A stretch of 13,138 nt of DNA from Spirochaetota bacterium (GTDB taxonomy: Bacteria > Spirochaetota > Spirochaetia > DSM-27196 > PWMO01): NCBI GenBank assembly GCA_009908735.1, contig JAAAOR010000160.1:1-13138 (forward strand), written 5' to 3'. The notes below the pieces were generated by a model. That model made no database searches, had not been told where the DNA came from, and was given only the letters and a program-made list of their open reading frames with translations. The translations under genes were made by a program, and so were the position numbers. Below are positions 1-7,432 of this stretch, in pieces. Numbering within the stretch: position 1 is the first letter of the stretch; every line of letters begins with the position of its first letter.

Positions 1-2
1 GA

Positions 3-500
3 GATCCCATCGCCCGCCACTTTCGCCACTGCGGGCTGCTCCACCACGTCCGCACCCCCGGCTCCGCGCCGCGTACCCGTGCGAACCGGCTCTTCGCCGT
101 GAACTACGTCGACCGCCTGCTTCGCCATCGCCTCCGCGAGCACACCCGAGAGACCATCGCAGGCGGGCGCCACGCCGCGCTACAGATGCACCGCGCGTGG
201 TGCTTCGCCTGGGACCACAACAGCCGACGGGCGTGGCGGGTGCGAAAGCCGCAGCACGGGGTACACGCCTCCCAAGCGGCGGCAGCGGGCGCGACGGTGA
301 AGCGCCTCACAGCCCCCTTCTTTCGCCGCCGCATTCGCCCGGTGCATGCGCAGGTGGTGCCCGAGACGCTGCGGCGGGTATGGATGTGTGAGCTTCCCAC
401 CCCGCCGGTTCGCTGGCGTCGCGGGCAGCGGGGGTCGAGTGTGGTGGTGCCCGCCTACGCGGTGGCCGATTTGGCAGAGGCGTGCCAACACGCTTCTTGA
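3..500 (+). CDS. Probable transposase, C-terminal part (5' end outside window)
   Basis: The frame is open from the left edge to a TGA at 498-500, giving about 165 residues with no N-terminus in view. The protein is very basic, rich in Arg, His and Trp. It contains segments such as NRLFAVNYVDRLLRHRLREH, AWDHN and PPVRWRRGQ, which resemble by memory the C-terminal region of transposases in treponeme-type spirochetes. The family assignment is from recollection and no DDE triad can be checked here. A GTG at 99 could serve as a start but the same protein style continues upstream of it, so I treat the gene as cut by the window. It ends 90 bases from the end of flaA, on the opposite strand. Whether it is an intact element or a remnant cannot be decided. 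It could also be an unrelated basic protein. Confidence 0.5.
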   Translation, partial: DPIARHFRHCGLLHHVRTPGSAPRTRANRLFAVNYVDRLLRHRLREHTRETIAGGRHAALQMHRAWCFAWDHNSRRAWRVRKPQHGVHASQAAAAGATVKRLTAPFFRRRIRPVHAQVVPETLRRVWMCELPTPPVRWRRGQRGSSVVVPAYAVADLAEACQHAS

Positions 501-506
501 TACTTT

Positions 507-536
507 AAAAGCCACGGCGTCCCCGCCAGTTGTGGC
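507..536 (-). terminator. Candidate rho-independent terminator of flaA
   Basis: Read on the minus strand, GCCAC (536-532) and GGCG can pair with CGCC and GTGGC (515-511) around a short GGGA loop, with an AACT bulge on one side. The stem is followed at once by TTTT (510-507). It lies about 55 bases past the flaA stop. The bulge and the short T-run make it imperfect. On the plus strand no T-run follows the stem, so it is not a good terminator for the transposase-like gene. It could also be a terminal structure of that mobile element. Confidence 0.4.
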
Positions 537-590
537 GAGTAAACCGCGGCTCATAAAGCTTCGCGAAAAAGTTTCCGACCAGGACCCGGA

Positions 591-1613
591 TCAGCCGTCC
601 TGCTGGGCCTGCTGTTCTTGAGCTTCGCTCTGGTCTTGCTTTAGGCGCTCGAGGTAGCGGAGAATCTGGGTGTTGCCAAGGCGACGCAGCTCGGCTTGTC
701 GACGTGCTGCCTCACGCTCCTGAAGGATACCCCACACCTGTTCGTTGTCGATATCGCCTTGCAAATCAAGGGTAGCCAGGTCGTAGGTCAACGTAATGTC
801 CTTGAAGTATCCGATGAAGTCTCCGCCCTGCATTTCCGCATCACGATAGATTCGGATGCCGATGAGCTTGCGCATCGGCTGCAGGTTCGGGTAAAGCGGG
901 AACGTGCGCAACTCCCGATCACGGACCTCGGTGATATAATTCGGATTTTCCCACTCCAGCCGTCGCCAGCCTTCAAAGTTAAGGTACCCGAGGAAAATCT
1001 CGTGGGTCTCGTTGTTCTGATCCTGCAGAATTACACTTACCCCGTGGGGGAAGTTTAGCCCGTGGACGTTCATGGACAGCGACTTCAGGGTGCCCACGTT
1101 CGTGACGACGCCCCTATTCAGGTATTTGTCGCCACTTCCCTGCTGATCCTGTGGCGTTACGAGTGTTCCGTCGTCCTGAACCTCCGTCGGATCGGCATAG
1201 GCCGGAATCTCGAAGGGCGGCTGAACCATGGCCCAACCGTTGTACGGTGCTTCCGGGAAAAACACCCGTACGCCCATTACCGCCTCACCCGCGAACTGAT
1301 TGGCGTCGTCTCGAACGAACGCCTGTCTGACCGTCGAGTTTCGCAGCGTTTCGGTGAACCTGGACGAGGACGCAAGTTCCACTTCCCATTGCTCAATAGC
1401 GAGCGAGGTCTTCATCTGCGTCTTCTCTTCATCGGAGAAGACGGTGCTTGCCTGGTCACTGAAATCAAGAAGCGTGTCCCGGTCGTTCACCGGCGCTTCG
1501 GCAGGATAGTCAGCAATCAACTCCGAAAAGTTGATCAGCGTCTGCTGCTCGGCAAACACCGGTACGGTAAAGCACATGAGGACCACAACAATTAGCATCA
1601 AGGACCGTTTCAT
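591..1613 (-). CDS. flaA: Flagellar filament outer layer (sheath) protein FlaA
   Basis: FlaA coats the FlaB core of spirochete periplasmic flagella. The 340-residue product begins with a Sec signal peptide (hydrophobic core about residues 5-18, cleavage likely after VFA at 19-21), as expected for a periplasmic sheath protein. The mature part has family-like features: ELASSS and VRQAFV near 79-100, AVMGVRVFFPEAPYNGWAMV at 111-130, a glycine-bearing beta-rich core around 164-280 (SLSMNVHGLNFPHGVSVILQ; GIRIYRDAE), and a charged Gln/Arg-rich, probably helical tail at 290-340. The ATG at 1613 is chosen because AAGGAG lies 6 bases upstream; an in-frame ATG 12 codons earlier lacks this site and would bury the signal peptide. 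Its own promoter lies in the 95-base gap before it. It is the last gene of the minus-strand run. Confidence 0.93.
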   Translation of the reverse strand: MKRSLMLIVVVLMCFTVPVFAEQQTLINFSELIADYPAEAPVNDRDTLLDFSDQASTVFSDEEKTQMKTSLAIEQWEVELASSSRFTETLRNSTVRQAFVRDDANQFAGEAVMGVRVFFPEAPYNGWAMVQPPFEIPAYADPTEVQDDGTLVTPQDQQGSGDKYLNRGVVTNVGTLKSLSMNVHGLNFPHGVSVILQDQNNETHEIFLGYLNFEGWRRLEWENPNYITEVRDRELRTFPLYPNLQPMRKLIGIRIYRDAEMQGGDFIGYFKDITLTYDLATLDLQGDIDNEQVWGILQEREAARRQAELRRLGNTQILRYLERLKQDQSEAQEQQAQQDG

Positions 1614-1619
1614 TCCCAG

Positions 1620-1625
1620 CTCCTT
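1620..1625 (-). promoter_or_regulatory. flaA ribosome binding site
   Basis: AAGGAG on the minus strand lies 6 bases before the ATG at 1613. It decides the start codon in favour of the signal-peptide methionine over the upstream in-frame ATG. Confidence 0.85.
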
Positions 1626-1662
1626 TTCTTCGGTTTGACGCGAGGTCATCTACGTTAACCCA

Positions 1663-1690
1663 ATTATACGAAAGCAAAAGAGTTTGTCAA
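1663..1690 (-). promoter_or_regulatory. flaA promoter, consensus sigma70 type
   Basis: On the minus strand a perfect TTGACA (1690-1685) is separated by 16 bases from a perfect TATAAT (1668-1663). An A-tract (CACAAAAAAG, 1700-1691) sits directly upstream of the -35, like an UP element. Predicted transcription start is near 1656, giving a leader of roughly 40 bases that ends in the AAGGAG site. The promoter begins about 20 bases past the stop of the GerMN-domain gene. From the literature, flaA genes in several spirochetes are thought to use the housekeeping sigma factor while flaB genes use sigma28; this site fits that pattern. Confidence 0.88.
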
Positions 1691-1708
1691 CTTTTTTGTG
1701 AATTACAC

Positions 1709-2221
1709 CTATGCCTCATTTTGGCGATATTGCTGCTCGAAATACGGTTCATTCGGTAATTGCCCCTCTACGGTGATCACGACCTCCTCGAGCGACCGGA
1801 AATTGAACTCTAAAGATCGCCGGAGCACTGAGACGGATTGGACGAAATCAAGACGAAGCGATTCGTCACCAAATAGAGCCTCACGACTCAGATCCACGTA
1901 GAGCACGTTCTCCCGCAGCATAAACAGTCTGATTGCCGTATCTTTTGGAAGCACGCGTGAGCGATAGAGTGATGTTGGTCCGAGAATCACTTCCTCAGCA
2001 AGAGCCTCCATGTCCCGCTCGAGCTCGCTGAAGTTCGTCACGACCCGCCGTTCACCCGATATATCGTCGGTGATGTTCCCTGGGAAAAAGAGCACGCGCT
2101 CACTGTTTTTCGCGTGCAGCGTGAGGTAAAAGACCAGAGAAATGACGAAGGTCGCAAGCAGCATGGCCACGGCAATGAAAAGTGGTTTTTCTGCTGCGTA
2201 CAATCGTTTGGCTCTCTGCAT
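1709..2221 (-). CDS. GerMN-domain membrane-anchored protein
   Basis: The 170-residue protein has a short basic cytoplasmic start, one transmembrane segment (about 13-35) and an extracytoplasmic domain. That domain resembles GerMN: VLFFPG at 43-48, the helix ELERDMEALAEEVILGPTS (66-84) with its LGP turn, LPKDTAIRLFMLRENVLYVDLS at about 91-112, and a closing helix-strand unit to VEGQ (151-154). GerMN domains occur in the spore-germination protein GerM and in envelope lipoproteins of non-sporulating bacteria, and are often found near N-acetylmuramoyl-L-alanine amidases, as here. A role in peptidoglycan remodelling is therefore inferred, not shown. The ATG has only a weak GAG upstream. The gene starts 42 bases after the amidase stop with no terminator between, so it probably shares the operon transcript. 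Confidence 0.72.
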   Translation of the reverse strand: MQRAKRLYAAEKPLFIAVAMLLATFVISLVFYLTLHAKNSERVLFFPGNITDDISGERRVVTNFSELERDMEALAEEVILGPTSLYRSRVLPKDTAIRLFMLRENVLYVDLSREALFGDESLRLDFVQSVSVLRRSLEFNFRSLEEVVITVEGQLPNEPYFEQQYRQNEA

Positions 2222-2263
2222 CCAGTGCTCGCAATCTAGTTCTTGAGATTTACTTCTCGCGAT

Positions 2264-3283
2264 CTACTCTTCGAAGCTCGTTATAAACGTCGAGATGCCA
2301 TTATACATGCCGAGCGCTAGCTTATTCAAGTAATCGCTGTCCCGTAATCGCATGAACTCATCCGGATTGGTCACGAAACCGAGCTCGACGAGGACTGACG
2401 GCATCTTGGCATTCCTCACAACGTACCAAGACTCCTCCTTTATGCCGCGATTAGTCGAGACCGAACCGACCTGAGCATTGAGGGAATCCACGATGTTTTG
2501 CGCCAGCAACACGCTCTCTATGGTGAACTCTTCCTCGCGGATGGTGTTCAGAATATTTAACACGTCTGGGTCGTCTATGCCTGCTGTGCGGGCATCTATG
2601 AGATTCCGCCGACGGTATTCCGGCGGCAGATACCAGACCTCGAAACCGGTTGCATTACTATTGAGTGACGCATTTGCGTGAATAGAGAGATAGATGATGG
2701 CCTCGTTCTTTGCTACTTCCACCTCGTTTGCAAGGGCCGTGCGTTCCTCCAGGGTCAGATAGACGTCTTCGTTGCGGGAGAGCATAACTTCTTTTTCCGG
2801 GTAGCGCTGCGCCAACATCTCGCGCAGCCGCCGGGAGGCGTCGAGAACGATGTCTTTTTCGTATACCTCAATCACGCGACCGTCTATCCGATGGCGGCCG
2901 ATTGTTCCCGGATCCTTGCCGCCGTGACCGGGGTCGATGTAAATCGCGGTAACGTATCGCTCGTCACCCGCCCGCTCCGGCGGAGCGAAGACGGTCTCCA
3001 GCCTCGATGCCGCTTCCTCGCTGAAGTAGAGGCCACCGTCCTGCATGCTGACCTCCCCGATGAAGAGGTTCTCTGTGCTATTGAGCACCCCGGAACGACG
3101 TCCGGGGGCGAAGCTCACGATCGTAGTCCCGCGCGAAAGTGTGCCCTGATCCCGATACGCGTCCCACGCGAGGCGGGCCCCGGTTCTGTCAAGAAGCTGC
3201 GACAGGGGCACGGAATCCGCCCCCGACAGCAACGGAGCTGAGAGGATCGCTATCAGCAGGATCAGAATACACTTCATGTTCAT
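2264..3283 (-). CDS. Secreted N-acetylmuramoyl-L-alanine amidase (Amidase_3 family)
   Basis: It cleaves the bond between N-acetylmuramic acid and L-alanine in peptidoglycan, in the periplasm. The 339-residue protein has a signal peptide (about 1-21), an N-terminal beta-type domain (about 25-100) similar to those preceding amidases in spirochetes and firmicutes, and an Amidase_3 domain from about 112. Expected zinc ligands are H120 (in DPGHGGKDPGT), E142 (in VYEKD) and H202 (in SIHANAS). The catalytic glutamate is E300 (in VLVELGF), so the enzyme should be active. The start at 3283 is chosen because GGAGGGAG lies just upstream and the ATG overlaps the upstream stop as ATGA, a sign of translational coupling. 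Extending the frame to 3505 would only overlap the ATP-grasp gene. Likely work: septum cleavage, or opening the wall around periplasmic flagella. Confidence 0.9.
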   Translation of the reverse strand: MNMKCILILLIAILSAPLLSGADSVPLSQLLDRTGARLAWDAYRDQGTLSRGTTIVSFAPGRRSGVLNSTENLFIGEVSMQDGGLYFSEEAASRLETVFAPPERAGDERYVTAIYIDPGHGGKDPGTIGRHRIDGRVIEVYEKDIVLDASRRLREMLAQRYPEKEVMLSRNEDVYLTLEERTALANEVEVAKNEAIIYLSIHANASLNSNATGFEVWYLPPEYRRRNLIDARTAGIDDPDVLNILNTIREEEFTIESVLLAQNIVDSLNAQVGSVSTNRGIKEESWYVVRNAKMPSVLVELGFVTNPDEFMRLRDSDYLNKLALGMYNGISTFITSFEE

Positions 3284-4821
3284 CGGCTCCCTCCATTTAT
3301 AGTATCGAGATAGAACAAGGCGCCCTGTAGCCCTCCCTTGAGCAACGCGTGCCAGAAGCTGCGACCGTGAGCAGGCTCCCTGCCGCGAGCGGGCCTGGCG
3401 CCGGATAGCTCCTCCAACATCGAGAGGCTCTGCGCGATAGTACGGTAGTTCCAATCGCGACATCGCTCGGCCGCGATCTGCGGCAGTGGACGGTAGGCCG
3501 TGCAACCGTGGCCCGGCATGGAGTCAGGCATGGCGTCGAGCGCCGCTCGATTCGCGCTCACCTCAAGCTTGAAGCCTTCCGGCATCTCGGGGGCGGACAA
3601 AAACGCGTGAGTCGTTTTCTCATCCGCAACGAGGCGAAATACCATGCGTGAAACCGCCTCTTCGGCCGCACCGATAGCCTCATCGCGTGCGGGCGCAGCA
3701 GAGATAACGTTTGCCGCCTTCTCCGTGTTATTCCGCGGGAACACCACCTCGTCCCCGGGGGCGCAACGCTCGAAAACTTTCTCGATGCGCCCACCAGCGC
3801 GCGCCGCCTCGAGTCCGATGACCTCGCTGACGCGACCCGGTATGGACACCGAGGCCCGCTCGGCGGAGGTCCATCGGCGGCGTGGCGAAAGATCACCGGG
3901 GTCGAGGCCGAGCGAAATCCGCATGCCGGCCTCCGTAAGTGGAACGCCGCTCGCGTACGGATAGGTCCACCCGGACATGTAGCCCCCGGAAAGCCGCGCG
4001 GCCACCTCCCCAACCACCGCCCCCCGGTCTGTGAGAAAAATATCACCCTTCGCCGCCCCGTTTCGAATGCCGAGGGCCCGCGCGGCGAGAGACAGGACCG
4101 CGACAAGCTGACTCTGCTCGCGCTCGCCGTACTCCGTGGGCATGGTGTGGCCAATCTCGATGAAGTACGGCGGAAACCGGATGTGGCGGTCAGCGATCCC
4201 ACATACATGCATCACGCCGTCGACCACGAGAGCATCGATGCTGAACTCAGGCCCTACGATGAATTCCTCGATAATGACCCGTCCGGAGCGCGAGAACCTG
4301 AGCGCGCCGGCCACCGCGTCTCTCAGCTCTCGCGCTTGCTCGACCCGGCGCACGCCCCGGGCTCCCATGCTATCAACCGGTTTTACGACCACAGGTAGCG
4401 CCGGTATCCGGACGGCATCGAGATCCCCGGGGTGAGAAACCTCGCAGAACTGCGGCGAGGGAACTCCGGCCTCCGCGAGTACGCGGCGCATGCGAACCTT
4501 GTCGGTTGCGTTGAGAGCAGCCTCGTAGGATGTCCCGGGGAGTCGGAGGGCTTCAGCCACGTAGGACACCGATGTCGAGAAATCAGTACCCGCGGTAAAA
4601 ACCCCGTGCAGGTTCCCCTCATCGTAATAGCCTCGCGCAAGCGCAAGGAGAGCGTCGATATCCTTGAGGTCGACCACGTGAAACGCGTCGGCAAGCTCCC
4701 GTCCGAGCGCCTCGGGGTTACCGTCCGCCACCACGAGATACCACCCGTTTCGCCGTGCCGCCTCCAGCGCAGGTAGCTGCATCACCCCGGCGCCGAGGAC
4801 GAGTATTGTGTGCTTACTCAT
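3280..4821 (-). CDS. ATP-grasp domain protein (carbamoyl-phosphate synthase L-chain-like)
   Basis: ATP-grasp enzymes use ATP to activate a carboxylate as acyl-phosphate and join it to an amine, thiol or similar nucleophile. The 513-residue protein has a Rossmann-like pre-ATP-grasp domain (1-115, with VLGAGVMQLPALEAAR), an ATP-binding loop VVVKPVDSMGARGV (144-157), the hinge strand VIIEEFIVGPEFSIDAL (182-198), and a metal-binding stretch GDIFLTDRGAVVGEVAARLSGG at 259-280. After about 400 comes a C-terminal segment I cannot assign. The likely ligand-binding region holds Arg, His and Tyr residues but does not reveal the substrate. It overlaps the upstream gene by one base (TAATG) and the amidase by four. 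Context suggests it adds an amino or acyl group to a sugar or envelope precursor; this is inference. It is not carB, being too short and lacking the duplicated domains. Confidence 0.82.
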   Translation of the reverse strand: MSKHTILVLGAGVMQLPALEAARRNGWYLVVADGNPEALGRELADAFHVVDLKDIDALLALARGYYDEGNLHGVFTAGTDFSTSVSYVAEALRLPGTSYEAALNATDKVRMRRVLAEAGVPSPQFCEVSHPGDLDAVRIPALPVVVKPVDSMGARGVRRVEQARELRDAVAGALRFSRSGRVIIEEFIVGPEFSIDALVVDGVMHVCGIADRHIRFPPYFIEIGHTMPTEYGEREQSQLVAVLSLAARALGIRNGAAKGDIFLTDRGAVVGEVAARLSGGYMSGWTYPYASGVPLTEAGMRISLGLDPGDLSPRRRWTSAERASVSIPGRVSEVIGLEAARAGGRIEKVFERCAPGDEVVFPRNNTEKAANVISAAPARDEAIGAAEEAVSRMVFRLVADEKTTHAFLSAPEMPEGFKLEVSANRAALDAMPDSMPGHGCTAYRPLPQIAAERCRDWNYRTIAQSLSMLEELSGARPARGREPAHGRSFWHALLKGGLQGALFYLDTINGGSR

Positions 4822-6734
4822 TACTCCTCTTCCACTTTACTGTTCGCATTCCGTTTTACTGCGTAGACCTCGAAAGTGTCACCAAGTCGCAGGGTGCGGC
4901 TGAGCGCGAGCAGCATCCGCCATACCGGTCCTCCGTCGCGGAGGCGGGATGCGCCGGGGAATCGCTCCGGGTGGTGCCCCGTCACGCGCATCCTTGACAC
5001 GACGAATCCGTGCGCTCTCAGCACGCGTCGCGCCGTGCGTGGCGACCACACCGTGAAATGATCAGGAGGGCTCCTTCTCAGAAAGTCGCGGAGACTACGG
5101 CATCCCGAAACGCCCTTCGCATTCGGGGTCGAGAAGGCGAACACGCCCCCGGGTTCGAGAAGCCGTGACACGGCGGACAGGGTAGCCTGGAGATCGGGGA
5201 GATGCTCGATGACGTACCACATGGTCACCACCGAAGCTCTCCCGTCCTCGAGCTCCGCCGGCCGGTCTGTGGAGGAGGCAAGCTTTTCCAAGGTCATGCA
5301 AAAGGCGGCAAACCCAAGCTCCGAAACCACGTAGGACACCGCAGCCTCGCTCACATCAACCCCCACCGGCTCGTAGCCGTGCTCGGCAGCAGCAGAGAGG
5401 AAGGGGCCGTAAGCACATCCGAGGTCGATGAGACGCGGAGGCCGGGCGGTCTTGGTTGTCGCGGCCCGGCTCGAAACCGCGTTCTCCTGCAATCGAGAGC
5501 TGCTCGATCGTGCTCCGCAGAACCGTGAGATCGCGCGCGCGACTTCCTCGATCCGTTGGTGTCCCATGCTCCTGATGTGAGGGGCGTCCTCGAGGTACGT
5601 CCTTCCGTACTGCCGGCGATACTCCTCGAAGAAGTAGTCCTCCGGGTACTCGCGCTGCACCTCGAAGCTTCGCAAGTAGATCATGCCGCAGTCAGCACAT
5701 CGGACGTAGGTTCGATGCGGGAAACGGGCGACGATCCTGCCCTCCGACGCGCTGCAGGCGGGACAGTCATGTACCATCGGGAGATTGAGTGAAGAAATCA
5801 GCGACGAGAGGGAAACCGAGCCGGCGCCTGCGAGCCTCTCCCGCACCCGGCCCGCCCCGCCACCCGAGCGCATTCGACGATCGAGCAACCGAGCAAGGCG
5901 GCGCGGTGGAATCCGGCCGACGGCGACGCTCCGAAAGCCCGCTTTTCGTGCAAGGCGCTGGTGATACCGGCTCGCGTTCACGAGCAAGACCTCCGCTCCG
6001 GCCCATGCAGCTTCGAACGCGGTCAGCCCAAAGGAGGTCACCACCGTTTCGTATCCCGGCAGGGTCTCACTCAGATCTACAGGCCCGCGAATGACCCGAA
6101 CCTCGATGCCGAGGGCTCCACCGCGTTTCGGCGTCGTGGACGAGAGCTGGGGAAGGAGGACATCGATGTCCGAACCGGCGTAGCGCCCCGTGGACCGAAT
6201 CGCCGTCACTACCCGCTCCGTGATTCCTCGTGGGTCGTCACCGCCGAATGTTACGAGGACTCTCCGCTGCGCGGACGCATCGTCCGCCTCCGGTCCACCA
6301 TCGGAGTGCGCGCCAAGGGCTGGAAGCTCGAGAAGGCGCAGGTCACGGACGTTTGCCGGCGCCTGGACGAGCCGAGGCAGCACATCCACCAGGTAGTCGC
6401 AGCGCTGCCTACCCGATCCGGCCGCGTCGAGCGCGACGACGAATCCCGCTTGTCGCAACGGCGAGAGCTCATCGCGCGTGACGAATCGCCGGTCCACGAG
6501 GAAAAAGCGCCGCCGGTCGGTGCCGTCCCCGGGCAGGTCCGCCAGGAGGCGATGTTCCACCCCTCGGGCCGCCGCTATGGCCCGCAACGCCTCGCGTCGG
6601 TCGGGGTCGAGGTGTCGCGGCAAGTAAATGAACGCACGATCGCCGAGCTCTGCCGTAAGCGACGCCGCACGGGAAAAATGACCGAGACCGTGTCCTCGTC
6701 TGTACTCGGGAAGCAGAATAACGGGGGGGCTCAT
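4821..6734 (-). CDS. PseG-like glycosyltransferase-fold protein fused to zinc-ribbon SAM methyltransferase
   Basis: This 637-residue protein has two halves. Residues 1-310 resemble PseG, the UDP-sugar hydrolase of pseudaminic acid synthesis: the N-terminal GHGLGHFSRAASL (14-26), VTFGGDDPRGITERV (161-175) and VVTSFGLTAFEAAWAG (231-246) followed by a Gln-containing helix (YHQRLARKAG). Residues 320-637 form a class I methyltransferase preceded by a zinc ribbon (C324, C327, C346, C349), with SAM motif I LIDLGCAYGPF (435-445), the acidic strand VGVDVSEAAV (457-466), YVIEHLPD (507-514) and LLEPGGVFAFSTPN (525-538). An ATG at the junction (5777) has no ribosome binding site and the frame is continuous, so one polypeptide is expected. 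It overlaps the upstream gene by ATGA. Probable role: trimming and methylating an activated sugar or glycan. Exact substrates are unknown. Confidence 0.8.
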   Translation of the reverse strand: MSPPVILLPEYRRGHGLGHFSRAASLTAELGDRAFIYLPRHLDPDRREALRAIAAARGVEHRLLADLPGDGTDRRRFFLVDRRFVTRDELSPLRQAGFVVALDAAGSGRQRCDYLVDVLPRLVQAPANVRDLRLLELPALGAHSDGGPEADDASAQRRVLVTFGGDDPRGITERVVTAIRSTGRYAGSDIDVLLPQLSSTTPKRGGALGIEVRVIRGPVDLSETLPGYETVVTSFGLTAFEAAWAGAEVLLVNASRYHQRLARKAGFRSVAVGRIPPRRLARLLDRRMRSGGGAGRVRERLAGAGSVSLSSLISSLNLPMVHDCPACSASEGRIVARFPHRTYVRCADCGMIYLRSFEVQREYPEDYFFEEYRRQYGRTYLEDAPHIRSMGHQRIEEVARAISRFCGARSSSSRLQENAVSSRAATTKTARPPRLIDLGCAYGPFLSAAAEHGYEPVGVDVSEAAVSYVVSELGFAAFCMTLEKLASSTDRPAELEDGRASVVTMWYVIEHLPDLQATLSAVSRLLEPGGVFAFSTPNAKGVSGCRSLRDFLRRSPPDHFTVWSPRTARRVLRAHGFVVSRMRVTGHHPERFPGASRLRDGGPVWRMLLALSRTLRLGDTFEVYAVKRNANSKVEEE

Positions 6735-7432
6735 GCGCTATGTCTGCGGGACCTCTGTTCTTCGCGGGCCGAGTGAGAGAGGTGAGACACGAGGGTTTCG
6801 ATATCAATGGGAACGCCCGCGTAGAGTTCGCCGAAGATTTCCTTCAGTCGCGTGTAATCCGACGGGGTGTCCAGCGTAACCGATGCGCCACTGCATTGCC
6901 ATGACGCACGCACCTGCTCGATTCGCAGGCGGAAACGTCCGGGGCGGCGGTACAGAAAGGGCGTCACGTGCTCCCGCTCGTAGGGATCACGTGTCTCGCG
7001 TGCTGCCTCCATTAGGGCCGCCGCACGTACCACCTCCACCCCGGTCCCCAGGGGGCCGCCGGTGAGTGCGGTGTAATCGCTATCGCTTTCGGCGTGAGCC
7101 TCCAGTGTCGACCGCGTGACGGCGGCGGACACCAGCGGGTTGTCGCCGGTCGCGCGCACCACGGTACCAGGCTTGTACCGATCGACGGCAGCCGAAAAGC
7201 GCGAGAGAACGTCTTGCGGGTCACCGACAAAAACTCCGAAGCCTGCTTGCGACGCGTACGGCGCGAGGGTTCCGGCGCTTTCCTCATCGGTCAGCAGCAC
7301 GTGGCGGTTGGCCGGAACCTCCCTGAGTGCATGCATTGCGTGCTCTATCACCGTGCGGCCGGCCAGCTCGACGAGTGCTTTTCGAGGAAACCGAGTGGAG
7401 CCCAAGCGAACCTGCAGAAACACCGCGGTCAT
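6731..7432 (-). CDS. SpsF-like cytidylyltransferase-family protein (NTP-transferase fold)
   Basis: The family couples a nucleotide to a sugar acid or sugar phosphate (SpsF, NeuA, PseF, KdsB relatives). The 233-residue product shows the SpsF layout: the nucleotide-binding loop RLGSTRFPRKAL (9-20), the VFVGDPQDVLSRF stretch (68-79), the metal-site strand VVRATGDNPLV (91-101), PLGTGVEVV (127-135), REHVTPFLY (153-161) and a closing VTLDTPSDYTRL (185-196). The loop reads RFPRK where most relatives have RLPGK, so the glycine is replaced by arginine; the other key residues look retained. It overlaps the GT2-like gene upstream and the PseG-like gene downstream by four bases each. It probably activates the sugar that its neighbours modify. 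SpsF was named for spore-coat polysaccharide synthesis, but here the context is envelope or flagellar. Confidence 0.83.
   Translation of the reverse strand: MTAVFLQVRLGSTRFPRKALVELAGRTVIEHAMHALREVPANRHVLLTDEESAGTLAPYASQAGFGVFVGDPQDVLSRFSAAVDRYKPGTVVRATGDNPLVSAAVTRSTLEAHAESDSDYTALTGGPLGTGVEVVRAAALMEAARETRDPYEREHVTPFLYRRPGRFRLRIEQVRASWQCSGASVTLDTPSDYTRLKEIFGELYAGVPIDIETLVSHLSHSAREEQRSRRHSA

Noticed and set aside
3284..3505. N-terminal extension of the amidase frame
   Set aside because: It overlaps the ATP-grasp C-terminus. The ATG at 3283 has a strong ribosome binding site and starts the signal peptide.
5775..5780. Separate methyltransferase gene starting at the ATG at 5777
   Set aside because: No ribosome binding site precedes it and the frame runs straight through from the PseG-like domain.
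5961..6776. Plus-strand frame of 271 codons opposite the PseG-like domain
   Set aside because: Arg-rich shadow frame opposite PseG-type motifs; no domain seen.
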